Below are positions 7,954-17,108 of a stretch of DNA of 37,800 bases, in pieces. The notes beneath the pieces are model-generated. The model ran no database searches. It was not told the DNA's origin and saw only the letters and a program-made list of their open reading frames with translations. Each line of letters begins with the position of its first letter. Within the stretch, counting starts at the first letter, position 1. The stretch spans positions 1 through 37,800 of the forward strand of contig CAMBZE010000010.1 of assembly GCA_945872425.1 (NCBI GenBank), written 5' to 3'. The stretch is from Methylotenera oryzisoli. Lineage in GTDB: Bacteria > Pseudomonadota > Gammaproteobacteria > Burkholderiales > Methylophilaceae. A program made the translations under genes and the position numbers.

Positions 7954-10900
7954 TTAAGCCAAATTCGGCGCAAGCCAGCGTTCCAGATACTCTTTTGGCA
8001 ATCTTCTACGTTTTGCCATATCCAGCAACTGGTCTTCGCCAATTTTATCCACACTGAAATATTTACTTTCAGGATGCGCAAAATAAAAGCCTGAAACAGC
8101 CGCTCCCGGAAACATGGCGAACGATTCAGTCAACTGCATACCAATGGCTTCTGCCTGCAACAACTTAAACATATCGGCTTTCACCGTATGATCTGGGCAG
8201 GCCGGATAGCCAGGTGCCGGGCGGATACCCTGATATTGCTCTTTTATCAGCGCTTCTTTACTTAAACTCTCATCCGCTGCATAACCCCAGAAATCCAAAC
8301 GAATACGCTCATGCATATATTCTGCAAACGCTTCAGCTAATCTATCTGCCAGGGCTTTGAGCATAATGCTGCTGTAGTCGTCATGCGCGGCTTCAAACTT
8401 CTCTACATGTTTCTCAATGCCCAAACCTGCCGTTACGGCAAACAGGCCAATGTAATCAGCCACTTCTTTTAACTTGTCATTCCGACGCAAGTCGGAATCT
8501 AGCATCTCAGGCGTTGGTGTAACAAATAAGGTTTTAGGCGCGATAAAATCAGCCAGGCATTGGTTGGGGCGCGCCAACCCCTCTATCACCGGCTTCACCG
8601 TTTGCTGGCGCATGCCATACCAGGTAAACGCCACCTGGCTACGTGTTTCATCCGTGTAGATTTCAATATCATCATCATGCACAGTGTTGGCCGGCAACAA
8701 TGCCACTACACCATTCGCGCTCAACCAGCGGCCATCGATGATTTTTTTCAGCATGGCTTGCGCCTCGCCGAACAATTTAGTGGCGGCCTCACCCACTACT
8801 TTGTCGCTTAGAATCGCCGGGTAAGCACCGGCTAAATCCCAAGTCTGGAAGAAAGGTGTCCAATCAATATACTGCGCAATAACGCTTAAATCGGCATTTT
8901 TTATTTCACGCCGCCCGATAAATTTAGGTTTTATCGGAGCATTCTTCCCTTCAAAAGAAAGCTGAGTTTTATTCGCGCGTGCTTCAGTAATGGTGAGCAT
9001 AGGCGTGCCTTTTTTATTGGCATGTTGCGCGCGCGCTTTTTCGTAATCGCTTGCCACTTCGGCAATATAAGCGTCACGGTTTTCTGGCGTGAGTAGTGAT
9101 TGCATAATCGCCACCGAGCGCGAGGCATCTGGCACGTAAACAATAGGCCCGTCATAATGTGGCGCGATTTTAACCGCAGTGTGCGCGCGTGAAGTGGTTG
9201 CTCCACCAATCAGCAATGGCGTTTTTAGCCCCTTAAAGTAAGGGTCGCGTTGCATTTCTTTGGCAATGTGCGTCATTTCTTCCAGCGACGGTGTAATTAA
9301 ACCTGACAAGCCAATAATGTCGGCTTTCTCTGCTTTTGCCATGGCTAAAATTTCCGAGGCTGGCACCATCACGCCCATATTCACCACCTCAAAGTTATTG
9401 CACTGCAACACGACGGATACAATGTTTTTGCCAATATCATGCACGTCACCTTTAACCGTGGCAATCACCATTTTGCCTTTGGGTTTGGCAACGATGCCTG
9501 TACGTTTTTCTTCTTCGGCCTTTTCCGCTTCAATAAAGGGAATCAAATGTGCTACGGCTTGCTTCATCACGCGAGCAGATTTCACTACTTGCGGTAAAAA
9601 CATCTTGCCTTGGCCGAACAAGTCGCCCACGACATTCATGCCATTCATGAGCGGCCCTTCAATCACATGAATCGGACGGCCGCCGCTGGCGGCAACTTTT
9701 TGTCGCGCTTCTTCAGTGTCGCTGACAATGAATTCGGTAATGCCATGCACCATGGCGTGACTCAGACGCTTTTCTACGGCTACAGGCGCTTCCGGCGTGC
9801 CACGCCACTCCAGCGTAGCGGCTTCTTTTTTACCGCCCGCTGTCAACGTGCCGGCAATTTCAATCATGCGTTCAGTGGCATCTTCTCTGCGGTTCAGCAC
9901 CACATCTTCAACGCGTTCGCGCAATTCGGCCGACAGATCATCGTATACGCCCATCATGCCTGCGTTCACGATACCCATGGTCATGCCGGCCTGAATGGCA
10001 TGATAAAGGAACACGGTGTGAATCGCCTCGCGCGCAGGGTCGTTACCCCTGAAACTAAAGCTTACATTCGACACACCGCCCGAAACTTTGGCGTAGGGTA
10101 AATGCTCTTTAATCCAGCGCGTGGCGTTAATAAAATCTACCGCGTAGTTATTGTGTTCTTCAATGCCGGTAGCGATGGCGAAAATATTGGGGTCAAAAAT
10201 AATGTCTTCCGCCGGAAATCCAATTTTTTCCACCAGCAAATCATAGGCACGCTTACAGATTTCAACTTTACGTTCGTAGGTATCGGCCTGACCTTTTTCA
10301 TCAAACGCCATCACAATCACAGCAGCGCCGTAACGTTTGCATAAGGTTGCCTGGCGCAGAAATTCTACTTCGCCTTCTTTCATGGAGATCGAGTTAACAA
10401 TCGCCTTGCCCTGCACGCATTTCAAGCCTGCTTCAATCACCGACCATTTGCTGGAGTCAATCATAATCGGCACGCGCGCAATGTCTGGCTCGGATGCGAT
10501 CAAATTCAAAAAGTGCGTCATGGCTTTAATGGCATCCAGCATGCCTTCATCCATGTTGATATCAATCACCTGCGCACCATTTTCCACTTGCTGGCGCGCC
10601 ACGGTGAGTGCTTCATCGTACTGCTCGTTAATAATCATGCGCGCAAACGCTTTGGAGCCGGTGACATTGGTGCGCTCACCTACGTTTACAAATAAGGACT
10701 CATCATCCACCACAAATGGTTCCAAGCCGGATAATTTAAGCGTTTTTGGCAGCACTGGCAGTGTGCGCGGTGCAATGTCTTTAATTTGATGGTAAATAGC
10801 GTTGATATGCGCAGGCGTGGTGCCGCAACAACCGCCCGCCACATTCAAAAATCCGCTTTCCGCAAACTCTTTCACCAAGCTTGAGGTAACGTCTGGAGTT

Positions 10901-11793
10901 TCATCAAAGCCGGTGTCACTCATCGGGTTGGGCAAACCGGCATTGGGGTAAATACACACAAAGGTATCAGCGATGGACGAAAGTTCTTCCACATACGGGC
11001 GCATCAGCGTTGCCCCGAGCGCGCAATTCAAGCCTATGGTCAGCGGTTTGGCATGGCGTACCGAATGCCAAAATGCCGTCACGGTTTGACCGGATAGAAT
11101 ACGACCGGACGCATCGGTCACCGTGCCGGAAATCATGATGGGCAAGGTATAGCCCACTTCTTCAAAAAACATGTCTATCGCGAACAAAGCTGCTTTACAG
11201 TTCAGCGTATCAAAAATGGTTTCCACCATTAAAATGTCTGCACCTCCTGCCGCCAGCCCTCGCGTTTGCTCTAAGTAAGCGCTCACCAACTGATCAAAAT
11301 TCACATTACGTGCTGCCGGGTCGTTTACGTCCGGTGAGATAGAAGCGGTTTTAGGTGTGGGGCCAAGTGCGCCCGCCACAAAACGTGGCTTGTCCGGCGT
11401 GCTGTATTTGGCACAAGCCACTTTGGCAAGCCTGGCTGCCTCCACGTTCATCTCGTACACCAAATGCGCCATATGATAATCATCTTGCGCAACCGTGGTG
11501 GCACCAAAGGTGTTGGTTTCGATAATATCCGCACCTGCGGCCAGATATTTTTCGTGAATTTCCTGAATGATTTGCGGCTGGGTTAACGTAAGCAGCTCGT
11601 TATTGCCTTTAACAAACAATTCACGCTCGCCCGCCGGAGCTTTGAAATCTGCAAAACGCTCACTGCGGTAATCCGCCTCGGTCAGCTTGTATTGCTGAAT
11701 CATGGTACCCATTGCGCCATCCAGAATAAGGATGCGCTGCTTGAGTAGTTCACGAAGTTTGGTTTCTGTTGCGGATGTAATTGATTGGCTCAT
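7954..11793 (-). CDS. metH: Cobalamin-dependent methionine synthase
   Basis: MetH transfers a methyl group from 5-methyl-tetrahydrofolate through cob(I)alamin to homocysteine. The four modules are present. The homocysteine domain (about 1-340) has zinc ligands C257 (GLNCALG), C322 and C323 ([11 protein letters not shown]). The pterin domain (about 360-630) contains [14 protein letters not shown]. The cap and B12 domain (about 650-900) has [10 protein letters not shown] with the cobalt ligand H785. The activation domain (about 930-1279) has [12 protein letters not shown] for SAM binding. At 1279 aa it is about 50 residues longer than the E. coli enzyme. Part of the excess is an insertion around residues 1087-1110, where a palindromic repeat is translated in frame (separate entry). 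No cobalamin riboswitch is visible in the 83 bases before comM. Confidence 0.97.
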   Translation of the reverse strand: MSQSITSATETKLRELLKQRILILDGAMGTMIQQYKLTEADYRSERFADFKAPAGERELFVKGNNELLTLTQPQIIQEIHEKYLAAGADIIETNTFGATTVAQDDYHMAHLVYEMNVEAARLAKVACAKYSTPDKPRFVAGALGPTPKTASISPDVNDPAARNVNFDQLVSAYLEQTRGLAAGGADILMVETIFDTLNCKAALFAIDMFFEEVGYTLPIMISGTVTDASGRILSGQTVTAFWHSVRHAKPLTIGLNCALGATLMRPYVEELSSIADTFVCIYPNAGLPNPMSDTGFDETPDVTSSLVKEFAESGFLNVAGGCCGTTPAHINAIYHQIKDIAPRTLPVLPKTLKLSGLEPFVVDDESLFVNVGERTNVTGSKAFARMIINEQYDEALTVARQQVENGAQVIDINMDEGMLDAIKAMTHFLNLIASEPDIARVPIMIDSSKWSVIEAGLKCVQGKAIVNSISMKEGEVEFLRQATLCKRYGAAVIVMAFDEKGQADTYERKVEICKRAYDLLVEKIGFPAEDIIFDPNIFAIATGIEEHNNYAVDFINATRWIKEHLPYAKVSGGVSNVSFSFRGNDPAREAIHTVFLYHAIQAGMTMGIVNAGMMGVYDDLSAELRERVEDVVLNRREDATERMIEIAGTLTAGGKKEAATLEWRGTPEAPVAVEKRLSHAMVHGITEFIVSDTEEARQKVAASGGRPIHVIEGPLMNGMNVVGDLFGQGKMFLPQVVKSARVMKQAVAHLIPFIEAEKAEEEKRTGIVAKPKGKMVIATVKGDVHDIGKNIVSVVLQCNNFEVVNMGVMVPASEILAMAKAEKADIIGLSGLITPSLEEMTHIAKEMQRDPYFKGLKTPLLIGGATTSRAHTAVKIAPHYDGPIVYVPDASRSVAIMQSLLTPENRDAYIAEVASDYEKARAQHANKKGTPMLTITEARANKTQLSFEGKNAPIKPKFIGRREIKNADLSVIAQYIDWTPFFQTWDLAGAYPAILSDKVVGEAATKLFGEAQAMLKKIIDGRWLSANGVVALLPANTVHDDDIEIYTDETRSQVAFTWYGMRQQTVKPVIEGLARPNQCLADFIAPKTLFVTPTPEMLDSDLRRNDKLKEVADYIGLFAVTAGLGIEKHVEKFEAAHDDYSSIMLKALADRLAEAFAEYMHERIRLDFWGYAADESLSKEALIKEQYQGIRPAPGYPACPDHTVKADMFKLLQAEAIGMQLTESFAMFPGAAVSGFYFAHPESKYFSVDKIGEDQLLDMAKRRRLPKEYLERWLAPNLA
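8476..8499. repeat. REP-like palindrome inside metH, translated in frame
   Basis: ATTCCGAC (8479-8486), loop GCAA, GTCGGAAT (8491-8498) form a perfect 8-bp stem. With the flanking GTC and C this has the form of the common dispersed palindrome GTCATTCC...GGAATC of proteobacteria. On the coding strand of metH it encodes residues 1099-1106, DSDLRRND, a familiar translation of such repeats. It sits in the activation domain between LADFIAPK and [13 protein letters not shown], segments that are nearly contiguous in other MetH proteins. I infer an inserted repeat of which about 20 codons remain in frame. Confidence 0.7.
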
Positions 11794-11876
11794 GAGAAAT
11801 TAATGATTAAATTTTTTCAATTTTATCACGCAACCAGTTTTAACAAGTAACTTGCTGGCGGCTAACTTACTGATGG

Positions 11877-13400
11877 CTAAATCGCGCTGCGTCGATATTG
11901 CACTGCCTCGGCAATGTGTGCTGGTTTAATGCTAGCTTCACCTGCCAAATCGGCAATCGTTCGCGCCACTTTTAAAATACGATGATAAGCCCGCGCTGAT
12001 AAATTTAAGCGAGAAATTGCGGATTTAAGCAGCGTTAGACCGGCAGCGTCGGCTTTGCAGTACTCATCAATCTCTTTAGTGCCAAGTTGATTATTTGACT
12101 TACCTTGGCGCGCCAACTGCATTGCACGCGCCTTTTCTACGCGACTTCTGATGGTTTTTGAATTTTCACTTGCACTGGCTTGCATCAGCTCGTCTTCCTT
12201 GAGCGCAGGCACTTCAATATGCAAGTCTATGCGATCCATCAACGGGCCAGAAATTTTAGCTCGGTAGCGTGACACCTGATCTGGCGTGCAGCGGCACTTG
12301 TTGTTGTGATGCCCCAAATAACCACACGGACATGGGTTCATCGCGGCGATTAGCTGAAAGCTGGCCGGAAAGTCCGCCTGACGTGCAGCACGCGAAATGG
12401 TGATATGTCCGCTTTCAAGCGGCTCACGCAACACCTCTAAAACTTTACGATCAAACTCCGGCAACTCATCCAAGAAAAGTACCCCATGGTGTGCCAAGCT
12501 AATTTCACCCGGACGCGGAACACTGCCACCGCCCACCAGCGCCACACCTGATGCGGTGTGATGAGGCGCACGGTAAGGTCTGCGCTTCCAGTTTTCCAGC
12601 CTGTAACTGCCGTTCAGTGATTGAATAGCAGCTGCTTCCAGCGCTTCTTCTTCTGTCATATTGGGCAAAATGCCGGCAAAACGACTGGCCAACATGCTTT
12701 TACCGGTACCCGGCGGGCCACTCATAATCACGCTGTGTCCACCCGCTGCAGCAATCTCCAGGGCGCGCTTGGGCATACTTTGCGCCTTCACTTCATTAAA
12801 GTCCGGATAGGCAATTTCGGTGACATGATCCTTTGCCGCCAGTGGTGTTAACGCCGTATGTCCGCTCAAATGCGCGCAAACTTCAAGTAATGATTTTGCC
12901 GGATAAATAATTGCGTTGCGTACTAACGCAGCTTCCGCCGCACTCATTTGGGGCAAGACAAATGCACGTTTTTGGGTGTTTTGTAGTAATGCACCGTTAT
13001 CAGCATGGCGCATCATGCTGGATGTCATTGCCAGCGCACCTCTTATCGGGCGCAATTCACCAGTAAGTGCCAACTCACCCGCAAATTCATAACGCGACAA
13101 GGGCTCAGAAGGTATCTGCCCAGAAGCCGCTAAAATCCCCAAGGCAATGGGCAAATCATAGCGCCCGCTTTCTTTGGGCAAATCAGCGGGAGCCAAATTT
13201 ACCGTAATACGCCGCGCCGGAAACTCAAACTGTGCCGTTAGCAAAGCCGCACGCACACGATCCTTACTCTCTTTCACTTCCGCCTCGGGTAACCCAACAA
13301 TGGTAAAACTGGGCAAGCCATTGGCAAGATGCACCTCAACCACCACCTCTGGCGCATCCATGCCGCTTAGGGCGCGACTATATAGCACAGCCAAGCTCAT
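11877..13400 (-). CDS. comM: ComM/YifB family Mg-chelatase-like AAA+ ATPase
   Basis: ComM is a hexameric AAA+ helicase that promotes branch migration during integration of incoming DNA in natural transformation. Many non-competent bacteria also carry it. The 507-aa protein has the N-terminal Lon-like fold (MSLAVLYSRALSGMDAPEVVVEVHLANGLP), Walker A MSGPPGTGKSMLASR, Walker B VLFLDELPEF, the zinc-like CxCx motif NPCPCGYLGHHNNKCRC, and the C-terminal Mg_chelatase domain ending LAGEASIKPAHIAEAVQYR. The start at 13400 is supported by GAGGTGG eight bases upstream; a GTG at 13409 in the same frame overlaps that site and is unlikely. It follows ubiK by ten bases and is probably co-transcribed, a pairing common in betaproteobacteria. 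Confidence 0.95.
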   Translation of the reverse strand: MSLAVLYSRALSGMDAPEVVVEVHLANGLPSFTIVGLPEAEVKESKDRVRAALLTAQFEFPARRITVNLAPADLPKESGRYDLPIALGILAASGQIPSEPLSRYEFAGELALTGELRPIRGALAMTSSMMRHADNGALLQNTQKRAFVLPQMSAAEAALVRNAIIYPAKSLLEVCAHLSGHTALTPLAAKDHVTEIAYPDFNEVKAQSMPKRALEIAAAGGHSVIMSGPPGTGKSMLASRFAGILPNMTEEEALEAAAIQSLNGSYRLENWKRRPYRAPHHTASGVALVGGGSVPRPGEISLAHHGVLFLDELPEFDRKVLEVLREPLESGHITISRAARQADFPASFQLIAAMNPCPCGYLGHHNNKCRCTPDQVSRYRAKISGPLMDRIDLHIEVPALKEDELMQASASENSKTIRSRVEKARAMQLARQGKSNNQLGTKEIDEYCKADAAGLTLLKSAISRLNLSARAYHRILKVARTIADLAGEASIKPAHIAEAVQYRRSAI

Positions 13401-13410
13401 TGTTGCCACC

Positions 13411-13671
13411 TCATGGTTTTTGTTTCACCCCTAATTCTACAGCCTTACCCTCGAGTTCTGCCAACTTGGCCTCCAGCAATTCCAGCTTCTGCCGCGTATT
13501 GCGCAGCACTTCTGCCTGCACATCAAACTCTTCGCGTGAAATAAGCTCCATTTTGGTGAACATGCCCTTTAATAGTGCATTGATGTTTTTCTCAACATCC
13601 GCCAAGGGGGATGCGCTGACTATCTCTTTGATTTTATTTGATATTTCGTTTATTTTGTGCGAATCAAGCAT
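13411..13671 (-). CDS. ubiK: Ubiquinone biosynthesis accessory factor UbiK (BMFP/YqiC family)
   Basis: This 86-aa protein consists almost entirely of helix: LDSHKINEISNKIKEIVSASP, then ISREEFDVQAEVLRNTRQKLELLEAKLAELEGKA, which is the BMFP-domain signature with a trimeric coiled coil. UbiK binds UbiJ and lipids in the cytosol and is needed for efficient aerobic ubiquinone synthesis in enterobacteria. The SREEFDVQ block is diagnostic of the family. It is ten bases ahead of comM on the same strand, and on the other side it is divergent from the porin-glnK-amtB operon, leaving a 176-bp regulatory region. Confidence 0.93.
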   Translation of the reverse strand: MLDSHKINEISNKIKEIVSASPLADVEKNINALLKGMFTKMELISREEFDVQAEVLRNTRQKLELLEAKLAELEGKAVELGVKQKP

Positions 13672-13780
13672 GCTAATTTCCTTTATAGTTAATCGCAGTT
13701 TAGCAGATTATGATGGGACAATACAAAACACAGCAATATACATAAATATTTATGCTGTTGATTATAAACAACTTTATTGT

Positions 13781-13796
13781 TGGCACGCCACTTGCT
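13781..13796 (+). promoter_or_regulatory. Sigma-54 (RpoN) promoter of the porin-glnK-amtB operon
   Basis: TGGCAC-GCCAC-TTGCT is an essentially perfect -24/-12 element. The GG (13782-13783) and GC (13794-13795) are separated by exactly ten bases. It lies 51 bases before the porin ATG on the correct strand. The operon genes glnK and amtB are classic NtrC/sigma-54 targets. A clear NtrC binding palindrome was not found by eye in the AT-rich 110 bases upstream. Confidence 0.9.
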
Positions 13797-13847
13797 TAAA
13801 CACTTGTGTGCAATTTTTGTTCAATTATTTCTAAGGAGTTAAGCAGC

Positions 13848-14702
13848 ATGCGTAAATCATTATTATCACTTGCAGTATTAGCTGTACTGGCAACACCAGC
13901 AGTTTCATTTGCAGAAGAAGCTGCAGATAAACATTCTCATCCAGCTGAGAAAGGTACAGCTCCCGCCACAGCGCCTGCTGCTGCGCCTACTTCACCACAT
14001 ACAGTGGCATACAACGTTGGCTTATATAGTCAATATGTCTTCCGTGGCTTGACACAAACTGATGAAAAACCTGCAATTCAAGGAGGCGTTGATTACTCTC
14101 ATGCCAGCGGTTTTTACCTAGGTGCTTGGGCATCAAACATCAGCTGGCTGGAAGACGGCGGCAACTATAGTGGTTCAAGCTTGGAGCTTGATATCTATGG
14201 TGGCTATCGCGGTGCTTTTGGCAATTCTGGTGTTGGCTATGATGTAGGTCTTTTAAACTATATCTATCCAGGTGACAAAACTGCGGCAGGTCGCGCAAAT
14301 GCCGGCTTTACTGAACCATACACTTTAGAGGCTTATGCAGCATTGTCCTACAAATGGTTACAGGCAAAATTCTCATACGGCATTACTGATATTTTTGGTG
14401 CAACAGAATCAGATGGTTCTTATTACGCTGAATTAAATGCCAATATTCCTGTTGGTGAAACAGGCATCACGGCAAACCTGCATTACGGTTACCAGGATTA
14501 CAAGGGTAGCGTTGCTGGTGTAAGTAACGACAGTGTTTATACCTATAATGACTGGAAAATTGGTGCAACTAAATCATTCAGCAATGGCGTGAATTTAGGC
14601 GCTTACTACACTGATACCGATGCGAATAGTGCTGGCTACACATTCCTTGGTGAGAACATCGGCGACAGTACTTTCACTGTGTTTGTACAAAAAACGTTCT
14701 AA
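13848..14702 (+). CDS. TorF family putative porin
   Basis: This outer-membrane protein of 284 aa starts at the ATG at 13848, which has AAGGAG at 13833-13838. It has a Sec signal peptide (MRKSLLSLAVLAVLATPAVSFA, cut before EEAADK), a short His/Pro/Ala-rich spacer, and then a beta-barrel. The barrel begins with the family hallmark YNVGLYSQYVFRGLTQTDEKPAIQGGVDY and ends FTVFVQKTF with a C-terminal aromatic, as needed for BAM insertion. The family (gcw_chp, TIGR02001-like) is known from beta- and gammaproteobacteria; its substrates are poorly defined. Being first in a sigma-54 operon with glnK and amtB, it may let ammonium or small nitrogen compounds cross the outer membrane, which is inference. 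Confidence 0.88.
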   Translation: MRKSLLSLAVLAVLATPAVSFAEEAADKHSHPAEKGTAPATAPAAAPTSPHTVAYNVGLYSQYVFRGLTQTDEKPAIQGGVDYSHASGFYLGAWASNISWLEDGGNYSGSSLELDIYGGYRGAFGNSGVGYDVGLLNYIYPGDKTAAGRANAGFTEPYTLEAYAALSYKWLQAKFSYGITDIFGATESDGSYYAELNANIPVGETGITANLHYGYQDYKGSVAGVSNDSVYTYNDWKIGATKSFSNGVNLGAYYTDTDANSAGYTFLGENIGDSTFTVFVQKTF

Positions 14703-15083
<381 letters not shown>

Positions 15084-15090
15084 GGGGACT

Positions 15091-16575
15091 ATGATGAAGA
15101 AATTACTCTCAATGTTTGCGTTGGTTGCCATGTTAGGCTTTGGTTTCACCGGTAACGCATTAGCAGAAGACGCAGCTCCAGCAGCTGAAACGGCAGTAGC
15201 CGTTGAAGCAGCACCAGCGGCGGCGCCAGCAGAGGCAGCACCAGCTGTCGCTGCCGCCGCCGCTCCTGTACCCAACAAAGGTGATACCGCATGGATGCTG
15301 ATTGCAACCGTACTTGTTACTTTAATGGTCATTCCTGGTTTAGCCTTATTTTATGGCGGTTTGGTTCGCCAAAAAAATATGCTGTCCGTACTCATGCAGG
15401 TGTTCATGATTTTCTCACTGATGGGTGTGTTATGGGCATTGTACGGTTATAGCGTAGCGTTCACTGGCGGCGGTCCATTCTTTGGTGGATTAAGCAAGGC
15501 GTTCTTGGCGGGCGTAACACCAGAGTCCGTTGCGGCAACATTCAGCAAAGGTGTTTACATTCCTGAGCTTGTGTTTGTAGCCTTCCAATTAACCTTTGCA
15601 GCCATCACACCAGCATTGATCATCGGTGCGTTTGCTGAGCGCATGAAATTCTCTGCAATTTTAGCGTTCATGGTGTTGTGGTTCACATTTGCTTACTTAC
15701 CACTAGCACACATGGTTTGGTATTGGGATGGTCCTGATGCAATCACTGATGCAGCTTCACTTAACACCGTACTTGCTAACGCAGGTTGGTTATGGGCTAA
15801 AGGCGCACTAGACTTTGCGGGCGGCACGGTTGTACATATCAATGCAGGTGTTGCTGGTTTGGTAGGTGCATTCATGGTTGGCAAGCGTATTGGTTACGGC
15901 AAGGAAGCCATGACGCCACACAGCTTAACTCTAACCATGGTGGGCGCAGCATTACTATGGGTGGGCTGGTTTGGTTTCAATGCTGGTTCAAATCTTGAAG
16001 CAAACGGTTACGCAGCTTTAGCTTTAGTTAACACCATGATTGCAACGGGTGCAGCTGCTTTATCCTGGTCATTCTCAGAGTGGCTGCTTAAAGGTAAACC
16101 ATCAATGCTAGGTGCCGCTTCTGGTGCTGTAGCAGGCTTGGTAGCCATTACCCCAGCATGCGGCTTTGTAGGCCCTATGGGCGCAATCGTCATCGGCTTG
16201 CTAGTGTCACCAATCTGCTATTTCTTTGTTGCTAAAGTAAAATACATGCTTGGTTACGATGACGCACTGGATGTTTTCGGCATTCATGCTATTGGCGGTA
16301 TCTTTGGCGCGCTCGCTACCGGTGTATTTGTTAACCCGGCTTTGGGCGGTGCAGGCGTGATTGATTATGTGGCAAATGGCGTAGCTGCTTACGACTTTGC
16401 GGCACAAATGACTGCGCAAGTTTATGCGGTAGTGACTGCAATCGTGTTGTCAGCAGTAGTTTCATTCATTGCTTTCAAGATTGTAGATGTGTTGATTGGT
16501 CTGCGTGTAAGCGAAGAATCTGAACGTGAAGGTTTAGATACTAGCGAGCATGGCGAACGCGCATATCATAGCTAG
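15091..16575 (+). CDS. amtB: Ammonium transporter
   Basis: AmtB is the inner-membrane trimeric ammonium channel. The 494-aa product starts at 15091 (AAGGGG at 15082-15087; a second ATG follows at 15094). It has a signal peptide (KKLLSMFALVAMLGFGFTGNALA), as in many Amt proteins, then an unusually long Ala/Pro/Glu-rich linker of about 45 residues, and then the transporter core from GDTAWMLIATVLVTLMVIPGLALFYGGLVR. Recognisable elements are GAFAERMKF, the pore segment GTVVHINAGVAGL, VGWFGFNAGS, and DVFGIHAIGGIFGALATG with the second pore His. The C-terminal tail LRVSEESEREGLDTSEHGERAY is the GlnK contact region. It is the last gene of the operon, followed by a terminator. Confidence 0.97.
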   Translation: MMKKLLSMFALVAMLGFGFTGNALAEDAAPAAETAVAVEAAPAAAPAEAAPAVAAAAAPVPNKGDTAWMLIATVLVTLMVIPGLALFYGGLVRQKNMLSVLMQVFMIFSLMGVLWALYGYSVAFTGGGPFFGGLSKAFLAGVTPESVAATFSKGVYIPELVFVAFQLTFAAITPALIIGAFAERMKFSAILAFMVLWFTFAYLPLAHMVWYWDGPDAITDAASLNTVLANAGWLWAKGALDFAGGTVVHINAGVAGLVGAFMVGKRIGYGKEAMTPHSLTLTMVGAALLWVGWFGFNAGSNLEANGYAALALVNTMIATGAAALSWSFSEWLLKGKPSMLGAASGAVAGLVAITPACGFVGPMGAIVIGLLVSPICYFFVAKVKYMLGYDDALDVFGIHAIGGIFGALATGVFVNPALGGAGVIDYVANGVAAYDFAAQMTAQVYAVVTAIVLSAVVSFIAFKIVDVLIGLRVSEESEREGLDTSEHGERAYHS

Positions 16576-16625
16576 ACCCCAAGCACCTAGTTTCTACTAG
16601 GGCTCGACTAGGTCAGGCTTAAAAA

Positions 16626-16649
16626 GGGACGCGCAAGCGTCCCTTTTTT
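16626..16649 (+). terminator. Intrinsic terminator of the porin-glnK-amtB operon
   Basis: GGGACGC (16626-16632), loop GCAA, GCGTCCC (16637-16643), followed by six T. The stem is preceded by five A. Confidence 0.95.
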
Positions 16650-16756
16650 ATGAGCGGATTCAAAGTTGCCTTTAAACTGAAATTAGCCATGAAGGTATCA
16701 ATAAAACTGATTAAGAGTTCCAAAAAGTAAACCCCAATAGTCAGCTCAATGCATAT

Positions 16757-16773
16757 CTAATGATTATCATTAG
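16757..16773. promoter_or_regulatory. Fur-box-like 17-bp palindrome
   Basis: CTAATGATTATCATTAG is a perfect palindrome about the central T (16765). It agrees with the 19-bp Fur consensus GATAATGATAATCATTATC at about 14 positions, including the whole central TAATGAT-ATCATTA core. It lies about 120 bases before pqqA. Binding by Fur is inference; any palindromic repressor could use it. Confidence 0.55.
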
Positions 16774-16782
16774 GCTGTTTTA

Positions 16783-16796
16783 ATGACTCGCGTCAT
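16783..16796. promoter_or_regulatory. Second palindrome upstream of pqqA
   Basis: ATGAC (16783-16787), TCGC, GTCAT (16792-16796). This is a short perfect inverted repeat ten bases downstream of the Fur-like palindrome, and just ahead of the region where a pqqA promoter would be expected. It is a candidate operator or activator site; no specific regulator is identified. Confidence 0.35.
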
Positions 16797-16889
16797 GTTG
16801 CAAGTTTAAGTTAGACGTATGATTCTATCCACGTAATGCAAATGCTGTTAAGCAAACGCGGTACGAATCAATCAAAAAGGAGAATTACT

Positions 16890-16961
16890 ATGTGGACAAA
16901 ACCAGCTGCTACTGAAATGCGCTTCGGTTTCGAAGTTACAATGTACGTAATGAACAAGTAA
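16890..16961 (+). CDS. pqqA: PQQ precursor peptide PqqA (orphan)
   Basis: This 23-residue peptide begins MWTKPAATEMRFGFEV and ends TMYVMNK. It has the PqqA hallmarks: MWTKP start, R-x-GFEVTMY core, and the E15-x3-Y19 pair whose side chains are cross-linked by PqqE and become the PQQ skeleton. PqqD presents the peptide to PqqE. The length (usually 22-24) and the AAGGAGA ribosome binding site at 16877-16883 (seven bases before ATG) support expression. No pqqB, C, D or E is in the window, so this is a separate copy or a detached gene. It has its own terminator. PQQ is the cofactor of Mxa- and Xox-type methanol dehydrogenases, in keeping with a methylotroph. Confidence 0.93.
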   Translation: MWTKPAATEMRFGFEVTMYVMNK

Positions 16962-16977
16962 TATCTTACGTATCGCT

Positions 16978-17004
16978 AAAAAGGGTGCTCTAAGCACCCT
17001 TTTT
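16978..17004 (+). terminator. Intrinsic terminator of pqqA
   Basis: GGGTGC (16983-16988), loop TCTAA, GCACCC (16994-16999), preceded by five A and followed by five T. It starts 16 bases after the pqqA stop and shows that pqqA forms a monocistronic unit. Confidence 0.93.
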
Positions 17005-17108
17005 ATTTGTAATTCCAGATTGCGTTTAAATCAGATCAGACGCACTAACAAAGATAGCGCTATGGCACTGCACCGTCAGTGCAGCTCAGAACTTAGCATC
17101 CGACACCA

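Larger units (their letters stand above)
16576..16889. other. 314-bp intergenic region amtB-pqqA
   Basis: No ORF over 20 codons with a credible start was found here. It holds the amtB terminator (16626-16643) and, just before it, short CTAG-containing inverted repeats (around 16590-16615). An AT-rich stretch follows, with two palindromes at 16757-16773 and 16783-16796 that are likely operators for the pqqA gene. A possible -10 TATGAT at 16816-16821 is preceded by TTGCAA at about 16798, with shorter than ideal spacing. Confidence 0.6.

Noticed and set aside
17065-17082. Hairpin GCACTG-CACCGT-CAGTGC after mltA
   Set aside because: The stem has only six pairs and no T run follows on the mltA strand, so a terminator call is not supported.
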